DNA from: Candidatus Brocadiia bacterium
Lineage (GTDB): Bacteria; Planctomycetota; DG-23; SLPQ01
Direction of reading: 5' to 3'
Assembly (NCBI GenBank): GCA_007131925.1
Contig: SLPQ01000065.1
Coordinates: forward strand, 1-42,741
DNA: 42,741 nt
This document shows, one piece after another, positions 1 through 9,399 of the stretch. Positions within the stretch are counted from its first letter, which is position 1, and each line of letters starts with the position of its first letter. The notes beneath the pieces are model-generated. The model was not told the origin of the DNA, made no database searches, and worked only from the letters and a program-made list of their open reading frames with translations. A program made the translations under genes and the position numbers.

Positions 1-928
1 ATATGTGGCGGCCCGTCCTGCCCACGACGGTGGCGCCGGTGAGATCGGCGAAACGATCGGCCTGCTCCGCTGACGGCAGTGTATACATGACGTGAGTGGC
101 GCATTCCCAGTCGAGACCGATGGCACGAATGGGCTGGAGGCCGCTTTTTTTCGTGCCTTCGAGAATCTTTTTCTTCTCGGCTCGCATGCGCTTTATCATC
201 CCGGGCAGGCGCGTGAGCTGGACGTTAAGCATGGCGCCCATAACTTCACTGGCGCGAGCGCCGGCCGCGGCGAAATGCTCGATCGCATCGTCCCGGCCCT
301 TCCAGTAAAAGTTGCAGCAGTCGATGTAGCAGCCGGCGCGCCGGATCACGTCGTCATTGTCACTGACGAGGGCGCCTCCCTCCCCGCAGGAGATGTTCTT
401 GTAGTAGTTGAACGAAAAGGCTGCCGCGTGGCCGATCGAACCGAGCATCCGCCCGCGGTAAGCGCCGCCGACTGCCTGGCAGGCGTCCTCTATGACGAGA
501 AGCTTGTGCTTTTCGGCAACCTTCATGATGGCGTCCATGTCGCAGGATAATCCCCACATGTGAACCGGTATGACAGCCTTTGTACGCTCACCGACTGCAG
601 CGTCGAGCGCCTGCGGGTCCATGGTGATGGTGTCATCGATATCGATTATGACCGGGATGGCGCCGGCGGCCAGCACAGCTATGGCAGTGGCCATGTACGT
701 GACCGAAGGGACAATGACTTCGTGGCCTGGTCCGACACCGAGGCCTACAAGTGAGGCCGTCAGCGCCGTGGTGCCGCTGGATGTGAGCAGCGCGCCTGAC
801 ACACCGAGATGCCCGGCCCAGCGCTTTTCAAAGCGCGCGCATTCGTTTCCGATATTGTACCGAAAGAGCTTGCCGCTCTCGAGGACCTTTCTGACCGCCT
901 CGGCCTCCTTTGAACCCATAAGGTACAT
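1..928 (-). CDS. DegT/DnrJ/EryC1/StrS-family PLP aminotransferase (3' end runs off window)
   Basis: Own minus-strand translation (not in ORF track because it is open at the edge): MYLMGSKEAEAVRKVLESGKLFRYNIGNECARFEKRWAGHLGVSGALLTSSGTTALTASLVGLGVGPGHEVIVPSVTY...FSFNYYKNISCGEGGALVSD; SGTTAL and the K-x4-GEGG PLP-Lys motif are typical. Confidence 0.92.
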   Translation of the reverse strand, partial: MYLMGSKEAEAVRKVLESGKLFRYNIGNECARFEKRWAGHLGVSGALLTSSGTTALTASLVGLGVGPGHEVIVPSVTYMATAIAVLAAGAIPVIIDIDDTITMDPQALDAAVGERTKAVIPVHMWGLSCDMDAIMKVAEKHKLLVIEDACQAVGGAYRGRMLGSIGHAAAFSFNYYKNISCGEGGALVSDNDDVIRRAGCYIDCCNFYWKGRDDAIEHFAAAGARASEVMGAMLNVQLTRLPGMIKRMRAEKKKILEGTKKSGLQPIRAIGLDWECATHVMYTLPSAEQADRFADLTGATVVGRTGRHI

Positions 929-977
929 GCTGCGCCCCCTTTATCATCAACTGTGCCCGTTATCCTGCAGGTCTTCC

Positions 978-1946
978 TCAAACCTGCCGCTCTCCCTGCC
1001 GGTCATCACCATCCCCCGCCGCAGGAGCCCCGGAGACCTTATTGCTATTCTTGAAGCTCAGCTGCGGCTCTGCTATCGCAACCCGTGTGCCGGGCTCGAC
1101 GCTGTGAGTGAGCCAGACATTTCCGCCTATAATCGAGCCCCTGCCGATGACAGTGGAGCCGCCGAGGATGGTGGCGCCAGGGTAGAGAGTCACATCATCC
1201 TCTATGGTGGGGTGCCGCTTCTTACCGCGAAGCTTCTGCCCCTTGCGCGGGGAAAGCGCACCGAGGGTCACGCCGTGGTAGATCCTGACGCGGTCGCCGA
1301 TCTGGGTCGTTTCGCCGATTACTACGCCGGTGCCGTGGTCGACAAAAAAAGACCGGCCGATAACAGCGCCGGGGTGGATGTCTATACCCGTCAAATTGTG
1401 CGCGTACTCGGTCATGATGCGAGGGATCAGTGGAACGCCGATATCGTACAGCTCATGGGCCAGGCGATAGACTGTGATAGCATACATGCCCGGGTAAGAG
1501 AAGATTATCTCGTCAAGGGTCTTGGCGGCAGGGTCACCGTCGTAGTGGGACTGGACATCCAGTGAGAGCTTTTCCCGTATCTCAGGTAGTCGCGCTATGA
1601 ACTCCATCGCCACCTCTTCACCCTTGCCCCTGCACAGCGGCGCCAGCAGATCGAGGCGCTGTCGCTCATGCTCGACGCTCAGGGTGACCTCCCGGCAGAG
1701 AGTCCGCGCGATCCGGTCGATATGGCCGCCGATGACAAACTCGAGATTGGTCTCGTCGATGGATTTTTCCCCGTAATAGCCGGGATAGATAACAACAAAG
1801 CAGGTCTGGAGGATCTCGATTATCTTCTGGCGGTCGGGCAGCGCTGCACTGGCAATATGCCTGATAGCGCTGGTGCGCGTGTAGGAGTCCACGATTTTCT
1901 TGACGAGGCCGGGTAGCCGCCGCCGCAGGCTTTCATCGCCCATCAA
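978..1946 (-). CDS. cysE: Serine O-acetyltransferase (CysE/EpsC type)
   Basis: Left-handed beta-helix hexapeptide repeats: IDIHPGAVIGRSFFVDHGTGVVIGETTQIGDRVRIYHGVTLGALS...HPTIEDDVTLYPGATILGGSTVIGRGSIIGGNVWLTHSV. Confidence 0.93.
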   Translation of the reverse strand: MMGDESLRRRLPGLVKKIVDSYTRTSAIRHIASAALPDRQKIIEILQTCFVVIYPGYYGEKSIDETNLEFVIGGHIDRIARTLCREVTLSVEHERQRLDLLAPLCRGKGEEVAMEFIARLPEIREKLSLDVQSHYDGDPAAKTLDEIIFSYPGMYAITVYRLAHELYDIGVPLIPRIMTEYAHNLTGIDIHPGAVIGRSFFVDHGTGVVIGETTQIGDRVRIYHGVTLGALSPRKGQKLRGKKRHPTIEDDVTLYPGATILGGSTVIGRGSIIGGNVWLTHSVEPGTRVAIAEPQLSFKNSNKVSGAPAAGDGDDRQGERQV

Positions 1947-2019
1947 TCAAACCTTTCGTCAGTTAATATGCCGCTCGACGCACTATGCAGAGCGCGCCGA
2001 GAAGTGCTTACGGCAATTG

Positions 2020-2048
2020 ATTCTACGTTTGCCGTTGATAAGGGTCAA
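2020..2048 (-). promoter_or_regulatory. Sigma70-like promoter for cysE
   Basis: Minus strand TTGACC-N17-TAGAAT (plus 2043-2048 ggtcaa, 2020-2025 attcta), about 75 nt upstream of the cysE start. Confidence 0.5.
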
Positions 2049-2199
2049 CAGTGACGCCCACTGAGGCAGGCGCACTCCTGTCTTTGCCGGCTTTCACCAG
2101 GGGCTCATGCCCACCCTGCCATAGGGCGGTATACCCAGCGGGGCAACAGCAGGATGACCAGGCGCGACCGTACGGCTGATCAGAGCCCATCCACCCCCC

Positions 2200-2844
2200 T
2201 CAGGTGCGAACCCCCGTCAGCGCCCCATAGCCGAACATGCATGCATAGCCTATCAGCATGAGCGCCAGGACTACAATGAGTCCACGGTAGAAGCCGTCGG
2301 GTATGTGTTTGCGGCCAAAGCCAACAATGAACGAGACAAATACATACCATGCAAAGTCACTGGAAATATGTCCGCTGTAAAAGACGGCTACGTTGGTGGG
2401 GGTGGGATCGACCCTCGCTGCCAGCGACAGGCCGATAGCAATCCACCACAGCGAGAAGCTGGGGTTTATGAGACTTATGAAGAAACCCCCAAGTATTGGG
2501 TTTTCGATCCTCGAGGGGGGCTTTTCTCCGGCAACTATCGCGGCAAGGGAGAGCCTCGGCGCCTGCCTGATCATCATTATGCCCATGGCGGCAAGGGTCA
2601 CTGCACCTGCTCCTGCGATGATCCTCAGTGTGGTCTGGTTCTGAAAAAAGCGGCTTGCCCCGGCAAATATTGCCACCACGATGCTTGCCTCGAGTATCGC
2701 ATGGCCCGTGACCACCAGAAAGCCGGTGTGGGCGCCTCTTTTGGCCGCCGAGTGGATATTAAACGCCAGAAGGGGGCCCGGGATCAAGGCGCCGCTCAGG
2801 CCGGTAGTGAAAGCAAAAAGGAAAATATCCGTTGCATCTTTCAA
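2200..2844 (-). CDS. LysE family translocator
   Basis: 214-aa polytopic protein: TGLSGALIPGPLLAFNIHSAAKRGAHTGFLVVTGHAILEASIV...NPILGGFFISLINPSFSLWWIAIG. Confidence 0.85.
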   Translation of the reverse strand: MKDATDIFLFAFTTGLSGALIPGPLLAFNIHSAAKRGAHTGFLVVTGHAILEASIVVAIFAGASRFFQNQTTLRIIAGAGAVTLAAMGIMMIRQAPRLSLAAIVAGEKPPSRIENPILGGFFISLINPSFSLWWIAIGLSLAARVDPTPTNVAVFYSGHISSDFAWYVFVSFIVGFGRKHIPDGFYRGLIVVLALMLIGYACMFGYGALTGVRT

Positions 2845-3016
2845 AAAAACGTACCTCTATGTCGTCGGCGCGTCTAAAATCTTGCCTGCAACGATTCTAC
2901 ATTCGGCCACGGGGGCGCGCAACAGGTCCATGATGGCGCTTCCAATCGGCGTATGGCGCTTTCTCGGCGCTTTGCGGGAACATTCCCGCGACGAATACGT
3001 ACTAGAAAGGGCAAGC

Positions 3017-3598
3017 ATGCAGCAGCGAAGTGATGAAGAACTGCTGGCCGGCAGCCTCAAGGGGCACTCCGGCGACTTCAAGCTGCTTGTTGAAAGGTAC
3101 GAATCTGAGCTCTTTAACTTTCTGTATCGTCTGACAGGAGACAGGCAGACGGCCGAAGACCTCTTCCAGGAGACGTTTCTACTTGTTTATACGAAGATGG
3201 ATGTCTTCAGGCCTGACGCCGCCTTCAGACCGTGGGTATACACTATAGCAGCCAACCTCGCCCGCGACACGATGCGTAAGCGCAGGACGAGGAGAGCGCT
3301 CTCGCTCGATGCCAACCTGGGCGCCGACGAGAATGGCCGCTTCGGTGACATGCTCGCGGGTGATTCGCCGGAGCCGCAGGCTATGCTTGACATGAATGAG
3401 TCAGCGGACCTTGCGCATGAGCTTGTGAAAAGGCTGCCTGAAAACCTGCGGGAGGTTGTGGTGCTGTACTTTTTCAACGCAATGAAATATTCGCAGATAA
3501 GCGAGGTACTTGGCCTGCCGATGGGGACCGTCAAGTCGCGGCTCTTCCGCGCGGTACGCCATATGGCAGCCGACCTTAAGGCGAAACGGGGTTACTGA
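3017..3598 (+). CDS. ECF-type RNA polymerase sigma factor
   Basis: Start chosen at MQQRSDEELLAGSLKGHSGDFKLLVERYESELFNFLYRLTGDRQTAEDLFQETFL...(sigma2); ELVKRLPENLREVVVLYFFNAMKYSQISEVLGLPMGTVKSRLFRAVR (sigma4). Confidence 0.93.
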   Translation: MQQRSDEELLAGSLKGHSGDFKLLVERYESELFNFLYRLTGDRQTAEDLFQETFLLVYTKMDVFRPDAAFRPWVYTIAANLARDTMRKRRTRRALSLDANLGADENGRFGDMLAGDSPEPQAMLDMNESADLAHELVKRLPENLREVVVLYFFNAMKYSQISEVLGLPMGTVKSRLFRAVRHMAADLKAKRGY

Positions 3599-3600
3599 AC

Positions 3601-4380
3601 GTGGACGACAAATGTAAAATCTATCAGGATATGCTCGTCGAGGAGGCTCTCGGCGAAGCGGGCCAGAGGGAGAGGACATTTCTCAAGGCCCACCTGGCAA
3701 AGTGCGCTCACTGCCGCAGAGAGCTTGCTCTGATCAGCGATGCGGTGGGAGCGCTAAGGCGCGAGCAGCCGGCGAGCACACCGGTTGGTCTTGCCGAGCG
3801 TGCCTGTCATCATGTCGGCACCGTTGGCGAGCGACTGACGACGGCTGCATCATCATTCGGCCCTGCAGACCTGTTCAGGCCCTCCACCTGGCGCGCGCGA
3901 AAGTCCTTGGTGGCATGGATGGTAGCCGCATCTATACTCGTTATGAGCATCGCCTCGCTCGTTCCGGGATGGATGAACGCAGGTGACAGCAGGCAGATAG
4001 CCCAGTGCCAGCAGGGACTTCGCCTCGTGGCTGCCTCACTCAGGCAATACGCCGCTGACAACGGCGGACTGTATCCCACGGGCTCCAAGTGGTACGAGAG
4101 CCTTGACTACGCCTACCTGCGCAGGCAGGGCGCACTTATCTGTCCGGCCCGAATAGCGATCGGGCAGCCCAGCAGGGCCATTGTGGATTATGCCTATACC
4201 CCTCAAAGGGCGAGCATTCACTCCGGCCATGACTACCCCCTGCTCTGGGACCGAAAGGGCAGACATGACAGACTCGGCAGAAATGTCGTCTTCGCAAGCG
4301 GCCATGTCATGTGGCTGGACGAGGATCGTTTCGAGGTGCTGCTTGCCAAGTATAGAATTGACGAAGCGGAGGCTTATTAA
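3601..4380 (+). CDS. Anti-sigma factor: N-terminal zinc finger (zf-HC2), TM helix, C-terminal pseudopilin/H-X9-DG-like domain
   Basis: GTG start 2 nt after the sigma stop; HLAKCAHCRREL (HxxxCxxC) zinc finger; TM LVAWMVAASILVMSIASLVPGW; tail LRQYAADNGGLYP...GRNVVFASGHVMWLDEDRFE. Confidence 0.82.
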   Translation: MDDKCKIYQDMLVEEALGEAGQRERTFLKAHLAKCAHCRRELALISDAVGALRREQPASTPVGLAERACHHVGTVGERLTTAASSFGPADLFRPSTWRARKSLVAWMVAASILVMSIASLVPGWMNAGDSRQIAQCQQGLRLVAASLRQYAADNGGLYPTGSKWYESLDYAYLRRQGALICPARIAIGQPSRAIVDYAYTPQRASIHSGHDYPLLWDRKGRHDRLGRNVVFASGHVMWLDEDRFEVLLAKYRIDEAEAY

Positions 4381-4404
4381 CGCCCAAGCAAGTCCGCCGA
4401 AGCC

Positions 4405-4442
4405 AAAACTGCCGGCGCGTGGTAAAGAGCGCCGGCAGTTTT
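4405..4442. terminator. Intrinsic (likely bidirectional) terminator between convergent genes
   Basis: Perfect 14-bp stem AAAACTGCCGGCGC / GCGCCGGCAGTTTT with a 10-nt loop GTGGTAAAGA. Confidence 0.85.
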
Positions 4443-4492
4443 CTGATTTTACATCTCTCAGCTCTTAACTGCCCCTCAGAGCGTTGAGCCGG

Positions 4493-4999
4493 TCAGCGTC
4501 GCCGTCCCTGCGGCGGTGCGGGCGCGTCGATGGGAAGCTCCGGCGCTGTACCGAAATCAACGCGCAGGTCGTTTCTCTGCACGGCGTTGATGACCCGGTT
4601 GCTGACATCGTAACTGTACACGGCCATCCGCTCGCTGTCGGTGTCGATAACCATAACGACCGAGCGGGTTGAGGATGTCCTCATCGGCACGATCATGAGC
4701 GGACCTAAGGCACGCTGCTGGAGATCCTCACGCAGGTTGCGCCGCTCGACACGCTCCAATGGGACATCTCCGACCGTCGGCGGATAGTCGTAAACAACCA
4801 GCGTGCCGGATACTCTGTCGGCCAGCCAGAAGGCATCTCTCGAGCTGGAAATCTGTGAAGAGGCGGCCGCCAAGGCACCCTGGCTGGCCGAAACCTCACC
4901 AAAGGCATAGCGACTGTCCTGGCCGGGGATCAGAAGAAGCGCCACAAGCAGCGCATTAAGGGCTATTGATCCATACAATGCCAGTGATCTTGTCTTCAT
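4493..4999 (-). CDS. Hypothetical single-pass membrane/secreted protein
   Basis: N-terminal TM SLALYGSIALNALLVALLLIPG; body VVMVIDTDSERMAVYSYDVSNRVINAVQRNDLRVDF; no family recognised. Confidence 0.65.
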   Translation of the reverse strand: MKTRSLALYGSIALNALLVALLLIPGQDSRYAFGEVSASQGALAAASSQISSSRDAFWLADRVSGTLVVYDYPPTVGDVPLERVERRNLREDLQQRALGPLMIVPMRTSSTRSVVMVIDTDSERMAVYSYDVSNRVINAVQRNDLRVDFGTAPELPIDAPAPPQGRRR

Positions 5000-5042
5000 T
5001 GGGTTGCCCCTCCTAACGCTGTACCATCAGACTGCAAAGTCC

Positions 5043-5294
5043 TCAATCGACCGAAACTACCTTCTTTATACCTCTGAGCTGAGCATATGTCGCGGCCGAC
5101 CCGAGTACCACAAAAATGAGAATTGAAAAGAACCTCTGCCTGTTTGCCTCACTGGTACTTGATGAATAGAAGGCATCCACCCGGGCGGCGAAGTCCATTT
5201 CCCGCGGCGGAGCCTGCGCCAGAGCACCGGGCAACAGCAGTGCACACAAAATTACTGCCGCGAGAGAAAAAACAGCTGCTCTTCTGAGTGTCAT
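5043..5294 (-). CDS. Small hypothetical membrane protein (signal peptide plus C-terminal TM)
   Basis: MTLRRAAVFSLAAVILCALLLPGALAQAPPREMDFAARVDAFYSSSTSEANRQRFFSILIFVVLGSAATYAQLRGIKKVVSVD; same strand as, and just upstream of, 4493-4999. Confidence 0.55.
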   Translation of the reverse strand: MTLRRAAVFSLAAVILCALLLPGALAQAPPREMDFAARVDAFYSSSTSEANRQRFFSILIFVVLGSAATYAQLRGIKKVVSVD

Positions 5295-5741
5295 CTCATC
5301 CTCCCATAAAACGACATATCGCACCCAGCCTGCGCCGGCAGCAGATATGACGTTTCAAATCACATGCTGGTACCATATATGACATATTTTAGCAGCAATA
5401 ATTCGAAAAAGCGCCTCGAAAACAGCAGCGAGATCAAAAAGTGGCCATTTCATAGACAATTTTTCGGTAGCGGCGACGGCGAAGTGTATAAGATTCTGGA
5501 GCCAATGCCACAAAAAGCCGGCTGCGCCGCCCCAGGCTGAGAAGCAGGCGCCCTTTGCCAGCGATGCTCCCGCGCCATGGGCTGAGGGCATCTCTTCTCG
5601 TCCGCGGCGAGCCCTCTTTGTGCACAAGACGCGCCATGGCGCACTTGAGACTTGCCGAGCGTGGCGAGCGCCTTAGAATGTACACCACGATGGAGGGCCG
5701 CGCGCCATCTCACGCTTATTGAGTCTTGCAGGGGAACCCCC

Positions 5742-8351
5742 ATGGCCGTGACGGCGATGATGGAGCAGTATAACCGCATCAAGCGGCAGTGCCGCGATGC
5801 GATACTGTTTTTCCGGATGGGGGACTTTTACGAGATGTTTTACGAGGACGCAAAGATCGCATCGCGCGTTCTGGGCATAGCGCTGACCAGCCGCAGCAAG
5901 GGGGATGCAGCGGTGCCTATGGCGGGCGTACCCCATCATTCGGCCTCTGACTATCTCAAGCGCCTCGTCGAGGCGGGCTACGACGTGGCAATATGCGACC
6001 AGGTCGAAGACCCGGCAAAGGCCAAAGGCATCGTGCGCCGCGAGGTCACACGCGTGGTTACGGCCGGGACGCTCACCGAAGATGACATGCTCGATGACAA
6101 GAGTGCAAACTTTCTGGCAGCTGTCATGCCGGCGTCGCCGCTGTGCGGGGTGGCTTGGGCGGATATCTCCACGGGGGCGTTTTTCGTAGAAGAGATCCAG
6201 GCCGCCGAGCTCGAAAGTGAGCTCTTCCGGCTCCAGCCTGCCGAGTGCCTCATACCCGAGGGCGCTAACTCTCGAAGGGCCGGGCTGGCTGCCGATATCG
6301 AGGGCGCCATTCCGGGCAGGCTCACACCCCGCAGTGACTGGGCGTTTTCACCGGCTGAGGCAACGCGCCTTCTCGAAAGGCATTTCGAGGTTTCGAGCCT
6401 CGACGGCTTCGGTCTTTCAGGGATGAGCGCGGGCGTCGGCGCGGCGGGGGCCGTCTTTGATTACCTCAGGGAGACGCAGAAAGGCGCCCTTTCGCATGTT
6501 CTCAAGATTGTCCGGGTAGAGCCCTCTGACAGGCTCATACTGGACCGCAGCGCACAGGCAAGTCTCGAGATCCTGCGAACGCAGCGTGATGGCAGCACCG
6601 AAGGCTCTCTGCTGGCTGTCCTCGACCACACCAACTCCTCCATGGGAGCTCGGCTGCTGCGCGAATGGATCACAGCGCCGCTTGTGGATATCGATGCGAT
6701 AAACAGGCGCCACGACGCTGTCGGAGAGTTTCTGGCGAAGGGGCAGGCACGCGCGCGCATCAGGGACAGGCTCCGAGAGACGAGCGACCTCGAGCGCATC
6801 GCCACCCGCCTTGCCACCGAGACCGCCCGGCCCCACGAGCTTGTAGCCGTTGCCACGACTGCCGAGGCGCTTCCGAGAATAGTCGAGGCAGCCTCTGCGC
6901 TTGACACAAGGTCAATCGGCGGGATTATCGAGAGGCTGGATACTCTTGATGACATGCGTAAGCTGATTCGCACTGCCATGGCCGAAAAGCCACCTTCAAA
7001 TCCTCGCGACGGCGGGCTTATCCGCGCCGGGTATGACGAGGAGCTCGACAGGCTGCGCTCCATAAGCCGCGACGGCAGGACATGGCTTGCCCAGTACCAG
7101 GCGCGAGAGGTCGAGCGCACAGGTATTGAAAACCTCAAGGTCGGCTACAACCGGGTCTTCGGCTACTATATCCAGGTCACAAACGTAAATCGCGACAAGG
7201 TACCGCCCAACTACGTCCGCAAGCAGACACTCAAGAACGCAGAGCGTTATGTCACAGGCGAGCTTCGAGAGTACGAGTCGAAGGTACTGTCGGCCCAGGA
7301 GCGCGCAGGCGAGCTCGAGTACGAGATTTTCAGGGAGATCCGACGCCTGCTGGGCGCGCAGGCGGGCAGGCTTCAGAAGGTGGGTGCAGCCCTTGCAGAG
7401 ATAGACGTCCTATCGGCCCTGGCAGAGGTCGCCGAGTGCAACAGGTACGTCCGCCCCGAGGTAAACAACTCCCGGGAGATTCATATAGAGGCGGGCAGGC
7501 ACCCTGTCCTGGATGTGATGCTGGAGGAGGAGTTTGTCCCGAATGACATCCATATCGGCACCGACGGGTGTGATCTGGCGGTGATAACAGGGCCGAATAT
7601 GGCCGGCAAGTCCACATACATCAGGCAGGCAGCGCTTCTTGTCATAATGGCTCAGGCGGGCAGCTTTGTGCCGGCGCGCCGGGCCTCTGCGGGAGTGGCG
7701 GACAGGGTTTTTGCGAGGGTGGGCGCCTCTGACGAGCTCGCACGCGGGCAGAGCACTTTTATGGTTGAGATGACGGAGACGGCGAATATCCTCAATAACG
7801 CCACCGAGCGCTCGGTGGTGGTCCTCGACGAGGTCGGCCGCGGCACAAGCACGTTCGATGGCCTTTCGCTGGCCTGGGCGGTCTGCGAAGAGCTGGCCTG
7901 CCGACTGAAGGCGCGGGTGCTTTTTGCGACGCACTACCATGAGCTCACGGAGCTGGCTCTTGTCCTCGAAAATGTAAAGAATTTCAACGTCCGCGTGTCT
8001 GAGTGGCAAGGCAACGTAACCTTTCACCATGAGATAGTCGAGGGAGGCACCGACAAGAGCTACGGCATATATGTGGCAAAGCTGGCGGGAGTGCCTGGCG
8101 AGGTGGTCGAGAGGGCAAAGGCGATACTCTCGCGGCTCGAGGCGCAGGCGGTCGACGGCGAGGAAAGGCCGGCCTTTGTGCCGCACGACCAGCAGAGCCG
8201 GGAGGCGCAGTACGGACTGTTTGCGCCACTGGATCAGAGGGTGATGGACGAACTGCGCTCAATAGACGTCGATAACCTTACGCCGGTCGAGGCCCTGCTC
8301 AAACTGCGGCAGTTGCAGAGGCGGGCTGACTCAACAGGGGCGATCCGGTAG
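5742..8351 (+). CDS. mutS: DNA mismatch repair protein MutS
   Basis: MAVTAMMEQYNRIKRQCRDAILFFRMGDFYEMFYEDAK...; Walker A ITGPNMAGKSTYIRQAALLVIMAQAGSFVPA; VLDEVGRGTSTFDGLSLAWAV; ATHYHELTEL. Start trimmed from the track's TTG at 5652. Confidence 0.98.
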   Translation: MAVTAMMEQYNRIKRQCRDAILFFRMGDFYEMFYEDAKIASRVLGIALTSRSKGDAAVPMAGVPHHSASDYLKRLVEAGYDVAICDQVEDPAKAKGIVRREVTRVVTAGTLTEDDMLDDKSANFLAAVMPASPLCGVAWADISTGAFFVEEIQAAELESELFRLQPAECLIPEGANSRRAGLAADIEGAIPGRLTPRSDWAFSPAEATRLLERHFEVSSLDGFGLSGMSAGVGAAGAVFDYLRETQKGALSHVLKIVRVEPSDRLILDRSAQASLEILRTQRDGSTEGSLLAVLDHTNSSMGARLLREWITAPLVDIDAINRRHDAVGEFLAKGQARARIRDRLRETSDLERIATRLATETARPHELVAVATTAEALPRIVEAASALDTRSIGGIIERLDTLDDMRKLIRTAMAEKPPSNPRDGGLIRAGYDEELDRLRSISRDGRTWLAQYQAREVERTGIENLKVGYNRVFGYYIQVTNVNRDKVPPNYVRKQTLKNAERYVTGELREYESKVLSAQERAGELEYEIFREIRRLLGAQAGRLQKVGAALAEIDVLSALAEVAECNRYVRPEVNNSREIHIEAGRHPVLDVMLEEEFVPNDIHIGTDGCDLAVITGPNMAGKSTYIRQAALLVIMAQAGSFVPARRASAGVADRVFARVGASDELARGQSTFMVEMTETANILNNATERSVVVLDEVGRGTSTFDGLSLAWAVCEELACRLKARVLFATHYHELTELALVLENVKNFNVRVSEWQGNVTFHHEIVEGGTDKSYGIYVAKLAGVPGEVVERAKAILSRLEAQAVDGEERPAFVPHDQQSREAQYGLFAPLDQRVMDELRSIDVDNLTPVEALLKLRQLQRRADSTGAIR

Positions 8352-8386
8352 GCACAGAGTTTCTCGAAGAGAGGGATTGTCTCCAG

Positions 8387-8701
8387 ATGATAAAGCTTAC
8401 CGAAGCCCAGCTGGTAGAGATGGTCCTTGTGGCCGCTCGCCGCGGATATAAGCAGGCCCTCGAAGACGCCGAAAAGACCAGCCGCCGCCAGCGCGATGCG
8501 TGTGCGCAGGAGGGCGTGGATGCCTACCGCGCGAATGCGCTCGAGTGTCTGCGCAGGCGCCTTGGCGAGCTCAAAGACTTGAAGGCCAACGAGCTTCTGG
8601 TTGCCGGCTTCAATGAAGCCGTGGAGTACCTTGAATTCGGCGCGTCAAAGGATTGGCAGGAGCTCTCGAGCGGCACAGATCAGGGCAAAGAAGGAACGTA
8701 A
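8387..8701 (+). CDS. Hypothetical protein, 104 aa, helical
   Basis: Short ORF 35 nt after mutS on the same strand: MIKLTEAQLVEMVLVAARRGYKQALEDAEKTSRRQRDA...; plausible coding context only. Confidence 0.55.
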   Translation: MIKLTEAQLVEMVLVAARRGYKQALEDAEKTSRRQRDACAQEGVDAYRANALECLRRRLGELKDLKANELLVAGFNEAVEYLEFGASKDWQELSSGTDQGKEGT

Positions 8702-8769
8702 ATTCTTATCGATAAGCTTACACTGTTGCTGCCTGCGCCCCCCCGCAGCCGGCTGCATGGAGACAAACA

Positions 8770-9399
8770 TTGAAAATAGACCTTCACATACACACCAGTG
8801 AGCGCAGCGGCTGCGGCAAGTCCACCGAGGCGGAGATGATAAGAGCCGCGAAGGCCGCCGGGCTCGGCGCGATCGCCTTGACTGATCACGGCGCGCTTGC
8901 GCCATCCCTTCACCTGGCCGAGCTCAACCGCCTCCACCACCCCTTCCGCATCTTTCCCGGCATAGAGATAGAGTGCGAAGACGAGCATATCGTCGTGGTC
9001 GGCCTCGAAGAAGGCGCGCTCGAACGGGACGGATGGAGCTACGAGGCACTCTACAGATTCGTCGCGCGAAAGGGCGGCTTTCTCTTTCTGGCACACCCCT
9101 TCCGGTACCATGACCATATCAACGTCGATGTCGACGCCTTTCCGCCGGGGGGTGTGGAGATAGACTCAAAGAACATGGCTGATGTCGACCGGCAGCTCCT
9201 CGATGACTTTTTCGCGCGCACGGGGCTTGCCCCCCTCTGCAACAGCGACGCCCACGATGCCGAGACCGTCGGCCTCTATCACAATACGCTCCAGCGCAGC
9301 CCGGCCGACCCTGTCGACCTCGTGCGCATCCTCAGAGAGGGGCGCTTCGCCTGCGGTGATCGCCCGGACGTGCGCTTCATGAGAAAGGAGAGCAGCTGA
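8770..9399 (+). CDS. PHP-domain metal-dependent phosphoesterase
   Basis: TTG start; MKIDLHIHTSERSGCGKSTEAEMIRAAKAAGLGAIALTDHGAL...FPGIEIECEDEHIVVVGL...FLAHPFRY...NSDAHDAETVGLYHN. Confidence 0.88.
   Translation: MKIDLHIHTSERSGCGKSTEAEMIRAAKAAGLGAIALTDHGALAPSLHLAELNRLHHPFRIFPGIEIECEDEHIVVVGLEEGALERDGWSYEALYRFVARKGGFLFLAHPFRYHDHINVDVDAFPPGGVEIDSKNMADVDRQLLDDFFARTGLAPLCNSDAHDAETVGLYHNTLQRSPADPVDLVRILREGRFACGDRPDVRFMRKESS

Noticed and set aside
570-1565. 331-aa plus-strand ORF
   Set aside because: Antisense to the DegT aminotransferase and cysE genes; composition and lack of motifs indicate a GC-rich shadow ORF. The same reasoning applies to the other long antisense ORFs (e.g. 6461-7138, 7410-8186, 30949-32133, 33184-34317, 35752-36633).
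5652-5741. Upstream TTG start for MutS given in the ORF track
   Set aside because: The MutS N-terminus (MAVTAMMEQYNRIK...FFRMGDFYEMF) begins naturally at 5742; the extra 30 aa match nothing.
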